Source of the DNA: Acanthamoeba lenticulata
Lineage: Eukaryota > Discosea > Longamoebia > Acanthamoebidae
Reading direction: 5' to 3'
Assembly: GCA_002179805.1 (NCBI GenBank)
Contig: NAVB01000358.1
Span: 50,648-114,647 of the forward strand
DNA: 64,000 bases
Numbering within the stretch: position 1 is the first letter of the stretch; each line of letters begins with the position of its first letter. The translations under genes and the position numbers were made by a program. Shown here piece by piece: positions 30,865 through 41,990 of this stretch. The notes beneath the pieces are model-generated. The model made no database searches, was not told the DNA's origin, and worked only from the letters and a program-made list of their open reading frames with translations.

Positions 30865-33738
30865 CTACTGCAGCTTTTCGCCCGCAAAGGAGCGCGCGAG
30901 GGCGAGCGCGTCAGCAAGCTTGGTCAGGTCAGAGCCGGAGCCCTGAGCGGTCTCGGGCTTGCCGCCACCCTTGCCGCCGAGCAGGGCCGCGACGGCACCC
31001 GCCCACTCGTTGGCCTTGAGGCCCGCGGCGACGAGGTCCGGCGAGACCTGCGTGACGACGGTCACCTTGCCCTTGCCCTTGACCTCCTCCGCGCTGAGCA
31101 GGAGCACGGCCAGGTGCGGGTGCTTGGCGCGGATGGCCTTGATGGCGTTGGTGAGAGCCACGACGTTGGAGCCGACGTCGAGCTGGCCGATGTGGATCTT
31201 CTCCGAGGTGGTCTCGCCCAGGCTGGCCAGGATGCGCTCAGCGTACTGCTGGGCGGCCTCAAGCTGCTCAGCCTTAGAGTTCTTCGAGGCAGCGAACGCG
31301 CTCCCTCGGAGCTTGTCGAGCAGGGCGCGGCACTGGATCTGGCGGGCGGCAGGGATGGGCTGCTCGGCATCGTTGATGGCCTTGTCGAGCCGCTTGATCT
31401 CCTCCTCGAGGTCGATGCCCTTGAGAGCCGACGCGGCCTCGATCCGCCGCTGAAGCTCGTCAGCGCGCGCGACAGCCTGGCGCGCGGCGTCGCCCGTGAC
31501 GGCGACTACCCTCCGAATGCCGCGCGCGAGCGCCTCCTCGCTGATGACGGCGAAACTGGCGGCCTCAGAGGTGCGGGCCAGGTGGGTGCCACCGCAGAGC
31601 TCGATCGCGTACTTCCTCCACTCTGGGTTGGTCGGCGACGCGAGCAGCTCATCGACGGTCGGGCCGGCGACAACGACGCGCACGGGGTCGGGATAGGTCT
31701 CACCGAAAACGGCCCTGATGCCGTTGATGGAGAGCGCCTGCTTGAGGGGCACCTCCTTGGCATCGACGGGCAGGTCCTGGGCGATCTGCTCGCCCACGGC
31801 CCTGTCGACGGCGGCCAGCTGGGCACCATCAACGGGCTTGTTGTGGGCAAAGTCGAACCGGAGGCGCTCGGGCTGGACGATCGAGCCGCGCTGCTCAACA
31901 TGGGCGCCGAGCACCTCTCGCAGGGCGTGGTTGACCAAATGAGTGGTGGTGTGGTTGGACTTGAGGCTCTGACGGCGAGGAGCGTCGATTGAGAGCTCCA
32001 CAGAGTCGCCAACGCGGAGCGTGCCCTTGATGACACCCATGTGGACGACGAAACCTCCGTAGACCTGGGCGTCCTCAACAGCCTGCTGGCTGGAGCCATC
32101 GGCGGTCTTGATCAGACCAGTGTCAGCAACCTGGCCACCGGACTCGGCGTAGAAGTTGGTGCGGTCGAGCACAACGCCCGCGGCAGCGTCGGTGACGGCG
32201 TCGGCAAACTCTTTGCCAGTCCAGATGGCGCGCACGGTGGCGTTAACACCGTCCTCGGTGTATTTGGCAGCATCCTCAGTGGGCGCAACGGGGAGGCCCT
32301 GAAGGTGGGCCACGGCGTGGGTGCCGAGGGCGAGGGCAGCCTTCTGTACGGCGGTGACAGCGCCCTTGGAGCGCTCGCGCTGCGCGTGCTTCTCGTTCTT
32401 GAAGCCAACCTTGTCGACCTTGAGGCCCTTCTCCTCAGCCATGAGGCTGGTCAGATCGAGCGGGAAGCCGTAGGTGTCATAGAGGCGGAAGGCGATCTCG
32501 CCGCTGATGGTGTCGCCAGGCTTCATGTTCTCGGTGGCCTTGGCGAACCGCTGGAGACCCTTGCCGAGGGTCTTGGTGAAGGTGGCCTCCTCTTCCTTGA
32601 TGGTCTGGGTGAGGTGGGCGGGATCGCGGCGCAGCTCGGGGAACGCGTCGCCGAGGCTCTCGATAACGACGGGCACGAGCTGGTGGAAGAAGCCGTCCTG
32701 AGCACCGAGGATCTGCTTGCCGTACCGCACGGCCCTGCGGAGGATACGGCGCACGACGTAGTTACGACCTACAGCGCCCGGCACGGCACCGTCGTTGATC
32801 GCGAACGAAAGAGTGCGGATGTGGTCAGCCACGACTCGGTACGCCATGTCGCGGTTATCCACGTCCTCGGCGCCTACGCGGCCGCCGTAGGACTCCTTGG
32901 CACCGGTGACCTCCTGAATGCGGGCAAAGATGGGAGTGAAGACGTCGGTGTCGTAGTTGCTCAGCTTGTTCTGCAAGATCGAAGTGATGCGCTCCAGGCC
33001 CATGCCCGTGTCGACGTGGCGGGCAGGGAGTGGCTTGAGCTTGCCGTCATCTTCGCGATTGAATTGGATGAAGACCAAGTTCCAAATCTCGATGACGGTC
33101 GGATCGTCCGCATTGACGAGTTGGGCAGCGTCGCGGCCGCCGAGGCGATCGAAATGGATCTCCGAGCAAGGGCCACAAGGACCCGTGGCACCCATCTCCC
33201 AGAAGTTCTCCTTGCGACCGTAGGGCAGCACGCGCTCAGCCGGCAGGAACTTGAGCCAAATGTTGCGCGCCTCGTCGTCGGCAGCGAGGCCATCCTCTTC
33301 GTCGCCCCTGAAGTAGGTGGCGTAGAGGCGCTCAGTCGGAAGGCCGTAAACGTTGGTGAGAAGATCCCACGCCCACGCAATCGCCTCCTCCTTGAAGTAG
33401 TCTCCGAAAGACCAATTGCCCAACATCTCGAAAAAGGTGTGGTGGTAAGTGTCCTTGCCAACGTCCTCGAGATCGTTGTGCTTGCCACCAGCGCGAATGC
33501 ACTTCTGGCTGTTGGCGGCCCTCTTCCAGTTCGCCTGCTCGCTCTTCGGATCGACTTGACCCAAGAAAATGGGCTTAAACTGATTCATACCGGCATTCGC
33601 GAAGAGCAGCGTCGGGTCGTCGTGCGGCACCACCGATGATGACGGCACATTAAGATGCTGTTGCTTCTTCACGAAGTAGTCGACGAAGGTCTGCCTGACT
33701 CGCGACACAGGCCATTCGGTAGTGATGGGGGCCTCCAT
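30865..33738 (-). CDS. AARS1: alanyl-tRNA synthetase, cytosolic type
   Basis: A single uninterrupted frame of 957 residues, full length for the family. The class II catalytic core is complete: LLFANAGMNQFKPIFLG, the conserved block AANSQKCIRAGGKHNDLEDV, YHHTFFEMLGNWSFGDYFK, GPCGPCSEIHFDR, and VDTGMGLERI. The editing domain shows the zinc-binding HTTTHLVNHALRE and CGGTHLARTS motifs, so it should clear mischarged Ser/Gly-tRNA(Ala). The C-Ala region follows, with a Gly-rich motif near the end (LLGGKGGGKPETAQGSG). The sequence is of the eukaryotic cytosolic type; no transit peptide is obvious. It is unusual here for lacking introns. Confidence 0.97.
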   Translation of the reverse strand: MEAPITTEWPVSRVRQTFVDYFVKKQQHLNVPSSSVVPHDDPTLLFANAGMNQFKPIFLGQVDPKSEQANWKRAANSQKCIRAGGKHNDLEDVGKDTYHHTFFEMLGNWSFGDYFKEEAIAWAWDLLTNVYGLPTERLYATYFRGDEEDGLAADDEARNIWLKFLPAERVLPYGRKENFWEMGATGPCGPCSEIHFDRLGGRDAAQLVNADDPTVIEIWNLVFIQFNREDDGKLKPLPARHVDTGMGLERITSILQNKLSNYDTDVFTPIFARIQEVTGAKESYGGRVGAEDVDNRDMAYRVVADHIRTLSFAINDGAVPGAVGRNYVVRRILRRAVRYGKQILGAQDGFFHQLVPVVIESLGDAFPELRRDPAHLTQTIKEEEATFTKTLGKGLQRFAKATENMKPGDTISGEIAFRLYDTYGFPLDLTSLMAEEKGLKVDKVGFKNEKHAQRERSKGAVTAVQKAALALGTHAVAHLQGLPVAPTEDAAKYTEDGVNATVRAIWTGKEFADAVTDAAAGVVLDRTNFYAESGGQVADTGLIKTADGSSQQAVEDAQVYGGFVVHMGVIKGTLRVGDSVELSIDAPRRQSLKSNHTTTHLVNHALREVLGAHVEQRGSIVQPERLRFDFAHNKPVDGAQLAAVDRAVGEQIAQDLPVDAKEVPLKQALSINGIRAVFGETYPDPVRVVVAGPTVDELLASPTNPEWRKYAIELCGGTHLARTSEAASFAVISEEALARGIRRVVAVTGDAARQAVARADELQRRIEAASALKGIDLEEEIKRLDKAINDAEQPIPAARQIQCRALLDKLRGSAFAASKNSKAEQLEAAQQYAERILASLGETTSEKIHIGQLDVGSNVVALTNAIKAIRAKHPHLAVLLLSAEEVKGKGKVTVVTQVSPDLVAAGLKANEWAGAVAALLGGKGGGKPETAQGSGSDLTKLADALALARSFAGEKLQ

Positions 33739-34188
33739 TTTTTGTATGTGTGTGCGTTAATATTCGAGATTCTGTACGCCGGCGCAAATGGGATGCAAGA
33801 AAGCCGTCGATTCTTGACCCTGTGTCTCTTCACGTGAAGCTGAGCCGAAGAAGTGTACAGAGATGCGGGAATGCAGCGAACGCAGACACACAACAAGTAC
33901 AAGACCCAAATAAAAGGCGGACGTCAGCCAGCTTCCTTTTGCTTCCGGGTTATTTCGCAGACTCGTTTCTCCGAGAGTCCGTTTTCTTAATATGCCATTC
34001 TTGATATGCCAAGCATGTTAAGGGCCCTTCCCAACCCCATCCAGCGGTGTTCAACGCTGGATCAAAGAGTTTGACAACGTTGTGTTGACTAGATTGTGCG
34101 CTAAGCCACAAACAAGTGCACTTGTGTGTACAAGGAAAAAAGGCTGCAGAAGTAGAGGACGTGACCACGTCGTTGTTTGGGGTGTGGG
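33739..34188. promoter_or_regulatory. intergenic region upstream of alanyl-tRNA synthetase
   Basis: This stretch, extending to 34505 if the shorter GATA gene model is right, holds the synthetase promoter and the GATA gene 3' end. No protein-like frame was recognised between 33739 and 34188. Confidence 0.4.
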
Positions 34189-34505
34189 CTATATACACGT
34201 ATGTGAGGTTGCTTCCGCTTGACCGCGACCAGAGTCGAGGTATCGAGAAACAGGAGAGTGGGGGGAGGCCGAGAAGTGCGTGATGCATCGATACACGCAT
34301 CGCGCGCTCGCCGGCATCATCGTAATGAATGGGTCCTCGCACACCCACACGGGAGCCGTTGTGCCGTCAACCAGCGGCATCGCCGTGTGTTCAGTGGCAG
34401 TGAAGCGTAGACAGAGTGTGGAGGAGTCGGAAAAGGAGTTGCTGAGGGTGGTAGTGCGGGATGACGAAGACTCGAGAAAGTAAATGGCCTTCGTGACCCC
34501 CAGGC

Positions 34506-35451
34506 TTAGGAGTTGAGGACGAGCGAAAGCGGGAGTCGGCACTTCTCTCGCTTGTCGGCTTCTCGCAAGAACTTGGCGTACTGCAGCCCGCACGCGTTGC
34601 AGAGCGTCTTCGGGCCAGCAGGCCCTCGTCGCCACTCAGGCGTGTCGGTCTCACCGCAGTGGAGGCACCGGAGGTTGGCCATTTCTGGCTTGGCCTTGGT
34701 GCGCCTAGCGCGCTTTTGTCGCTTCTGGCTATCGTGGGGCTCGCTCTCTTCGGCGTGCTCGTGCTTGACCACCAACATAGCAGCGGTCTCGGCCACGTCG
34801 CTATCCTCTTGACGCTCGAGCTTTCGCTTCTGGCCGCTCGCCGTGGGCGCATTCTCCGGCGTGGGTTGCACGGCCGAGTTGAACGTGTGGAAGAGACTCA
34901 ACAGCTGCTGGAGCAGCGGGAACAGGGCTGGCGTGGGCGGCGCGGCCTCGGGGGCAGCGGTGGAGGTCACCGTGGCAATCGTTGTCAGGTCATGCAACCG
35001 ATCGCTGCAGTCCTTGATCTGCCATCGAGAAACGCAGACAATTACAAAGGACCGGTGAGTCGTTGCACACCAAACTAACAACAGCACAGCGCGTTTCACA
35101 CCGAATTTCTGGGATTGGATAAATCGAAAGAAAATTCGTAGGAAAGGCAAACAAAGAAAGAGAACCAAAGTGCACGAGGAGGACAACCCCACCAAGGGCA
35201 AAGAGGAAGGTAGGGGCAGGGTAGGGGTAGGGGTCCGGGTAAGGGCAATGGGGCAGTACCTGAGCCCAGATGTGCTGGAAAGCTTTCAGATCAGTGTGGT
35301 TGGTCGTCGAAGGAAGGGCACACAAGGCAGCTGCCGCCTCATCCTCAGCAAGCATGGCCTGGTGCTGCTGAACGGGGCGGTTCTCGGTCGTATGCACGAA
35401 CGTGTGGGGCGAGAAGACATGCCCAGGGTGGTGTGCAGACATCATCATCAT
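34506..35451 (-). CDS. GATA-type zinc finger protein
   Basis: Starts with [17 protein letters not shown] at 35451. A first exon rich in His/Ala ([20 protein letters not shown]) is followed by an intron at about 35260-35020, then a Pro/Ala/Thr-rich stretch and a basic nuclear-localisation-like region ([16 protein letters not shown]). The GATA finger is C-X2-C-X18-C-X2-[17 protein letters not shown] and [16 protein letters not shown], complete with the conserved TPEWRRGP and NACGL. It should bind GATA-like DNA sites in the nucleus. In the model given, the protein ends [11 protein letters not shown] at 34506. An alternative donor just after DKREK would splice to 34440 and extend the protein to 34189. 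Confidence 0.85.
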
Positions 35452-36446
35452 TTTTGATTCTTGCTGGGTGGGGAACTAGTAACTACTTCGGTGGCGCGAA
35501 GAGTTTTCAGTGCTTCAATCTCGCGGTACGCGTCTCGAGAGATGTGAAGGGGTAAGGGGCGGTTGTGCTGTGCTGAACGAGCGCGCGAGGAGAGGTCTTT
35601 CTGTCAGGGGGGTGTTGTGCTAATGACGGAGACGGCCTCTTATGTAGAAGAGTGGCTAGGCCACCGGGCCACCAAGACTGACGAAACGGGTGGAGGAACC
35701 GACCATGTCCCGCAAGAGCAGGCCATCCCAACCCATCGCGCCAGCCTTCTCATCCTCGCTCATCGTCTGGGCCTTTGGGCTCGCTTTTCAGAGCACCATT
35801 AGGAATTCGTACGGAGAGGAGCATTTTCCTTGTCGACTTTTCTAAAGGTTCGCCTTTGCGACATTCTGCGCATGAAAAGCCTGTGGTGATCGGCTGAGGG
35901 CGTAAGCAACGCGGTCGACAAATCTAAACCGGATAAACACAGCTCATTTTCCGTTTGATTGTAGGCCATTGGCAGGATCTTGCGTGAGGTCCCGGATCGG
36001 AGCCACTTGACGAGTTTCCCCTGGTGCGTCGCCATCGCCAGCCCAAACTCCTGGCGCCGATGGGCCAGGATGGCCCCGCGCGGTGGGAGTTCCCAAGCCA
36101 CCAGCTGTCACCAACCACGCGCGTGCTTGGGCGGATTGGCTCAGGTTGGGACTGAAGAGGTCCTGATGTCTGTCTTCTCAAACGTCACTTCTGGTCGCTG
36201 GTGAGGCCGGGGTAGCCAGGGCAGCTGTGCGACTAAGCCACGCTCCAGCTTGGGCGCTTGCGGCCTAAAGCCCCGCGTAAAGACCACGCCGCTTACGGCG
36301 CCACCCGTTCTTGCCAGAAGACTCCTTCTCTTCCTAGAACGCCGGATGCGGATGTTGAAGGTGTGTGCGTCTAGCCGACGAGGCGCGCACGTGTCTATTT
36401 TGTGTGGTTGCGGCCACTGCCGCCAGTACAACCCCCCGTCGTCGTC
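35452..36446. other. 1-kb region without a recognised gene
   Basis: This lies between the GATA gene start and the La gene stop. Minus-strand open frames at about 35799-36101 and 36141-36431 are short, Arg/Pro/Ser-rich and overlap similar frames on the plus strand; none resembles a family I know. It may be a long promoter and 5' UTR for the GATA gene, an orphan gene, or a decayed gene. Confidence 0.35.
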
Positions 36447-38339
36447 TTAGGCCTTACCCTTCTTCTTTCCGCGAGTCGGTGGCTGTTCACCACCGCTGTA
36501 GTGAGTCGGGGCACTTAGTCCCTGCTCCGACCGCCCCTCCTGCCGCCTCGCCCGCCCCTGCCCCTCTTGCCACCACGGCCTCCTCCGCGGCCTCCCTTCT
36601 TGCCGAACTTTCGGTCACCCTCCTCGAGGATCTTCTCCAGGTACTGGTTCTCCTCGCCGCCTGGTGATGAACGTCGGGTTAGTCACACCACACACACACA
36701 GAAAAAAGTCTAAAACGAATATTCATATAAATAAATAATATTGATATTCATATAAATATATAATACAATATAAGAATATTGTACCCTCAAGAATTCGGGG
36801 GTTGGTGAACTTAACGCCCTTGACCTCCTTGGTGGTCTCAGTGAGTGCTGCCAGAGCCTGGTGTAGACCCCGCCAAGGTGATGTGAGTTGGGGCTGGGGA
36901 AGGCGTAAACCAGGGTATGCAATAAGAAGTGAGGAGGACCTTCTTGGCCGCATCAGGGTTGTCCACGCGGATCCAGGCCTGCTTGGCCGAGAAGTCAACA
37001 AACTTGATCTGGTCGGTAGGGAGCACCTCCTCAACGAGAGTCTGCAATAGAGAAGGCACGAAAAGAATAAGCATCATGGAGGAGTTGAGCTGCCACATCG
37101 GGTTTAAGTACCTTGATGTCCCACTTGTTGAAGTCAGGATTGAACTCCTGGCCCTCATCGCTGCTGAGCGTGATGTGGACGACAGTGCCCTGCATGCGCT
37201 GCAGCCTCTCCTCCCGCCGCTTCTGCTGCTCCTCGGCGTCATCCTTCTCCTCGCCCTCCTTTTCCTCATCATTGGCCTTCCGCTTGCGCTCAGCCTTTTG
37301 GGGCTTCTCCCGGGCTGCCATCCTAGTGAACAAACATTAGATGTCTGACCTAACAACCCGCACAGATACGCGCAAAACAATAGAATGGAGCTGGTACTTG
37401 GGCTTCACGGTGACCTCATTGCCGTTGTAGTCTTGCTTCTCCTCGGCAGCAGCGGCCTTGGCGGCCTCCTGGGTCTCGAACTCAATGAAGGCTTCGCCCT
37501 GTTTTTTTTTTTTTTTTTCGATTAAAATTCAGAAATGACAATGTGGCCAACAAGACTGGGCGTTTACCTTGGGCTTCTTGGTTTCCTTCTCCCTGAACAA
37601 GGAAACGCGCGCCACGGGGCCGTACTTACGGAAGTGAGCCTCGACGGCATCAATGCTGACCTCACCTCCAAGGCCCTTCTGCAGTGGGCCCAGACAAGGA
37701 CGAAACACCCAGAAAGTTGAGCTCTCCGAAACTTCAACGCGTGGCCGCCTCAAGGACATTTGAGGCACAACTGCGGCAAAGCCAAAAAGCAAGTGCGGAA
37801 ACACGAACCACAAAAATGGTGCGCTGGACGGAGTCGTCCACCTCGGGCAGAGGGTGAGCACGCTTGACAAGCTTACCGTCCTCCGACACCTGGGTAAAAT
37901 GGTGGGCGTCAGTTCAAGTCTGGAAGGCGAGGAGGCGCACAGCGCTCGAACCGTGAGGCGATCGGAGCTGCGCATGACGTCAACAACGACGTCCAAATCG
38001 GTAGTCAACGACTGGAGGCGAGGGAACGCAGCGATTTTCTCAATCTCGATGTCTGTGGGAAAATCGATCAATGATTGGAACAGGAGTAACCCGCAAAGAC
38101 TGCCAAAAAAGATGAGGAAGATTCGTACAGCCTTCGGGGTGTTTAGCAGCTTCCTCGAGGAGCCACTTGTCACGGCGGTAGTTGCTGTCCGAGAAGTAGT
38201 ACTCGATCTGCTTCTTCACCTTCGCCTTGTCCTCGGCAGAGGTCTCAGTCTTGGCCTTCTTCGCGGTAGGCTCCTCAGCCTTCACCGGTGCCTCCTCCTC
38301 TTCGAGCTTCCTCTTCTGGCTCTCGTTGGGCTGTTCCAT
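36447..38339 (-). CDS. SSB: La ribonucleoprotein (La motif, RRM, C-terminal RRM, RGG tail)
   Basis: Starts MEQPNESQKRKLEEEEAP at 38339. The La motif is clear: KVKKQIEYYFSDSNYRRDKW, then LQSLTTDLDVVVDVMRSSD and LVKRAHPLPEVDDSVQRTIF. A first RRM follows (FRKYGPVARVSLFREKETKK, GEAFIEFETQEAAKAAAAEE), then a charged linker (ERKRKANDEEKEGEEKDDAE). The C-terminal atypical RRM reads GTVVHITLSSDEGQ, IKFVDFSAKQAWIRVDNPDA and NPRILEG, continued by NQYLEKILEEGDRKFGKK. The tail is an RGG box ending THYSGGEQPPTRGKKKGKA. La binds 3' UUU-OH ends of Pol III transcripts such as pre-tRNA. Several introns interrupt it; the one at about 36715-36785 is an AT-rich block. Confidence 0.9.
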
Positions 38340-38555
38340 TTTCTACTGCTCGATTGATTGAAGGCGCTAAGGGTTCGGAAGTGAACACAGCCGGAAGAGG
38401 AGTCACAAGACAGCCAAGTGAACCGTTAAAAAAAATAAATTGCAGAAAAAAACGGAAATGCCGGCACCCCAAGTAAACCCGGAAAAAACGCAGAACCGCT
38501 TATCGGCCGATAAGCGCACTCGTTGATACAATGAAGAGGTTTATGAGAGTGAGTG

Positions 38556-41049
38556 TCAAACTTTCTTCCTTTCCTTTACCGCGGCCTTGTGCGCTTTCTT
38601 CAGCTCTTTGATCTATTATATAGACGTGGCTTCCTCGTTAGTAAGCAAGTTCGCAGAAGTAAAAAGGATAAAGCATACCTTCTTCTTGGAGTCATTTCCC
38701 TTAAACTCGTAAAGCTCTTTCTCTGGGAGGCGAGGGAGGGCTTTGAGCATCCACAAAAGATCCTCCAGAGTCCCCTCACCCTTTGAGCCCTCTCCAGCGG
38801 TGATGGCCTCGAACATTGCGTCGCTGTAAGAGGCTGCGAAGCACCGCTTGAGGACGCTAAGAGTCTCGTAGATCATCGACATCTTTTCGAAATGAATCAG
38901 CTTCTCCTCTGCTGGAGCTGGTTGACCACCTGCCGTTGCTGTGGTCGCGCGTGAGCAGCGTTACATACCAAGCCATTGAGCACCCCGTACCACCGTCTTT
39001 GAGTTCTATACTGTTGTCGTTTTCCTCAATCATGGTAAGGTCGGACAAAACCACAGAAAGCAGCGGAATGGCTGGTGCGACCACCGATCGGCTGTGTATG
39101 TGGCTTTGCTTGTGAGCAAGTTTGGCCCAGCCTCAACGTTAAACACTTGAACTACTGGTGGAGATCGTACATGGTGTTGCGGTAGTTCTTGAAATTCCCC
39201 TCACTTGCGAACATCATTTGCAGGTCTGAGTACATCTGCTGGCTTCTCTTGGGCAGGCCCTTCCACTCATCCTTCAGGCGTTCGATGGGAATCAGGTTGA
39301 GGGCGGAGAAAATTTGCATTGCCGACTGGTAGTTTTGTAGCTTCACGCACAGATCGGCCACCGTAATGAACAGTGCTAGCATGGGTGTCCTGATCATCAC
39401 CCGCCATGTGAGGACAAAAGAAGAAACAACGAGAACGCATAGCACAGGATTGTACCTCTTCTTGGTGGAGTCACCGTGCGTGAGGATGGACGTGGCCACC
39501 CAGAAGCTGACAGCGTTGAATCGGTCAATGAGCTTGCTGAGTTTCCTTGCTGTGCGCACAGAAGAATCAATCAGTGAAGTTTGCTAACACGCAGATGGGA
39601 AGCTCAGGTTGTACCTTCTCGTGCTCCCTTTTTACTCCACGCGTTGTGGAGGTACTCTCTTTGTGGAATCTCTGAGAAGAGCTGGAACTCGATCTGTGTC
39701 AGGTAGAAAGCTATCTGTGCCGGAGTGTACAGCTTCGGATGGAGGCCGCTGGGAAGAGAAGCTACAAGTGTGAGTGACAGTGCATGGAGTGGCCATCGTT
39801 ACGCGCGCGGCGTTTACCTGATCTGATAAAGGATGACAGTTGGCGAGGCACCGCTTCGGTTTGCTAGCTCCTGCAGTAGGGGAGAGCTGTGAGATGGATC
39901 AGCTTCCCTAAAACCATTCAATATGTTGTACCAATGCCTCCTGTTTGGCCTCTTCTTCTTCTTGTTGTTTTCGCCTCTCGGCCATCGCTTGCTGCTCACG
40001 GATCATTTGTCGCAGCTTGTTTGTGAGCGTTTGAAGACCTTTTGAGTCCAGATCCGCCAGGAACATGTTGAAGAGGAGCTGGTTCTCTTCGGTGAAGTCC
40101 TCACCGCCATAGCAGTTGATCCACTTCTCAAAGACTTCGATAACCCGAGTGTCGTCGCCATCGTAGAATCGAGCCATCAACCTGTAATGGACCACACGTC
40201 AGTGCTCTGCACCTCCTGTGGCGGGCAGTAATCAGAGTCCATAGCCTACCTGCTCATGAAAGACTGTGAATCGATGAAGTAGTTATGCGTGGCTATAAAG
40301 GTCTCGACATAGTCCGGGTCAGCAAGTTCATCCTCAGCCAGGAGCTCAACCAGTGACTCGAGTGTGCCTTTATTGCGTAGCGCGTGCGATGAGAGGGGTC
40401 AGAGTCTTCCATTCAACCAACTTACCAAAGAGGGCAAGAACTCACCTGCCCGAACTGAGCGTCGTCCGTCCTTCTTCTGGCCATAGATCACCACCGAGCT
40501 TCGCTCCCCATTGTAGCCCCCTATGACGGATCCAGAGCGGCTCTGTAGCGGCGAGAGCAGAGGATGGTGCATAAGCAACCAAAGAGAGGAGTTGAAGTGC
40601 AGAGAGGTGGAGCTACAGGAATGTCGAGGAAACAAGGGACGGAATAGGTGCGGTCTTTCTTCACTGCTTGGCGGGCTGTTCGCTGCAGAGAGCCCCGCTT
40701 CTTCAACGTTGCAGGATCCATCAAAATCTTGCGTAGAGTAAAGAAAAGGTAAGATAAACAAAAGAAGCAGGGCAGACTCGCTGATTTCGAAGTACGGATA
40801 CAATTGATGGGGCGAGCAGAGCTGAAGGTCAGGAGCGGAGGATGAGCCAGATAAAGAGAGGGGCTGCTGAGCCAAAAAGAGACGTACGCCTTGAGCACAA
40901 GCGCCGAAAAGTGGAGACCCAGTAAGAGGGCTGGTTCGATTTGATGCTGTGGTACCTCCTTTTTCTTCCCCTTGTTTGACTGGGAGCTCCCCGCAGGAAA
41001 CGCAAGGGACACGCTGACTGCGGGATTGCTTGCCTATTTGGGCTTCCAT
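38556..41049 (-). CDS. Ras guanine nucleotide exchange factor (RasGEF 2)
   Basis: Starts MEAQIGKQSRSQRVPCVS at 41049; an N-terminal low-complexity segment probably contains an intron (about 40885-40735). The REM module begins SSVVIYGQKKDGRRSVRAGT and continues LESLVELLAEDELADPDYVE and MARFYDGDDTRVIEVFEKWI. A charged helix (MAERRKQQEEEEAKQEALVQ) leads to the CDC25 domain: YTPAQIAFYLTQIEFQLFSE, IPQREYLHNAWSKKG, FNAVSFWVATSILTHGDSTK, YQSAMQIFSALNLIPIERLK and AIPLLSVVLSDLTMIEENDN. The end is a Lys-rich helix finishing IKELKKAHKAAVKERKKV. It should activate a Ras-family GTPase. Its start is only 102 bases from the divergent Myb-like gene. Confidence 0.85.
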
Positions 41050-41151
41050 GCCCTTGCCCGGAGGACGATTAACATAACAAACATTCTTCTCGTTTTTCCA
41101 CTAAATGAAAAAGCAAAACGGACGTTGCCGCAGGCCGTAAGGAGCGTAAAG
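41050..41151. promoter_or_regulatory. compact bidirectional promoter
   Basis: Only 102 bases separate the RasGEF 2 start (minus) and the Myb-like start (plus), so promoter elements of both genes must be packed here or lie inside 5' exons. Confidence 0.4.
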
Positions 41152-41751
41152 ATGGAGGCTCCTTCTGCTCATGATGCGCTCTTTTTCAGCATGCTCTCGC
41201 AACATTGCAACGATGCCGCGGAGCAGTTCGAAGAGGTGGCTGAGGAGTACCGTACGGCTGTGCCAAAAGCGCGAAAGCGAAAACCGTCGTCCGGCGGCAG
41301 CAAGGCCCGCAAGAAGCCTGCCGCACTCCCATCGTGCGTTCCATCTGCCCAAAAGGCGAATACACTTCAGCCTGCACCCACTGATTATTATTTATTATTA
41401 TTTTTAAAATACTTATCATAATCTAGGGGCGTTTGGTCCGTGGAAGAGTTGCAAGTTTTTGACGAAGCAGTGGCGCGATTGGGTTTGGCTTCTTGGGACG
41501 CCATTGCCGCACAGTTGCCGTCCCGTCCTGCGTACGGCCTTGCTTCTTTGACTTTTTCTTCCCAATTTTTCAGACACTTTGCTGCATGGCAGCAGAAGTG
41601 CTGGCGAGTAACTTACATGTGGGTTAAAAAAAACAGGCAGGAGGTGCGTGAGCGAGTGGAAACCTTGCGGCGAGTGTGGCGCGACAACGAAGACTCTGAG
41701 ACAGAGCTCACAAGCACGCTCTCTCGCTTGCGCTATCCGGGCCGCTTTTAG
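41152..41751 (+). CDS. Myb/SANT-like domain protein
   Basis: Starts MEAPSAHDALFFSMLSQHCN at 41152. The first exon ends in a basic segment (VPKARKRKPSSGGSKARKKP). An intron with an AT-rich block near 41385-41420 splits a Ser codon, giving GVWSVEELQVFDEAVARLGL then ASWDAIAAQLPSRPAHFAAW and QQKCWRE. The first Trp, the acidic first helix and the SWDAIAAQLPSR turn resemble a single Myb/SANT repeat. Two small introns follow and the protein ends LSRLRYPGRF at 41751, about 140 residues in all. It is probably a nuclear DNA- or histone-binding protein; the assignment rests on one divergent repeat. Confidence 0.6.
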
Positions 41752-41990
41752 AATTGAAGGAAAGCAATCTGGCTCGTGTTGCCGTGGCATACGTTTGTCT
41801 AAATGCGGAGATCGCACCCACCCGATCACCATACCATAAAGGGTCCGCAGGTGGGCTACGTGCTAGGAATATGTGCGTCGTCAAGGGTAAGGGGAGAGTC
41901 ACCAATCGGTCAGTCTGGAGGAGAGTGCCAACAGAACCACTTTCACCTTGTCCGGGACGCGTCGTGCCTCCACTAACCTCTATCTTTGCC

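Noticed and set aside
32041..33639. Long plus-strand open frame (532 codons) opposite alanyl-tRNA synthetase
   Set aside because: It is a shadow: the synthetase on the minus strand has all catalytic motifs. GC-rich third positions leave the antisense frame open.
36141..36431. Minus-strand frame of 96 codons as a basic small protein
   Set aside because: Arg/Pro-rich composition, comparable frames on the opposite strand and no recognisable motif; left as an unexplained gap.
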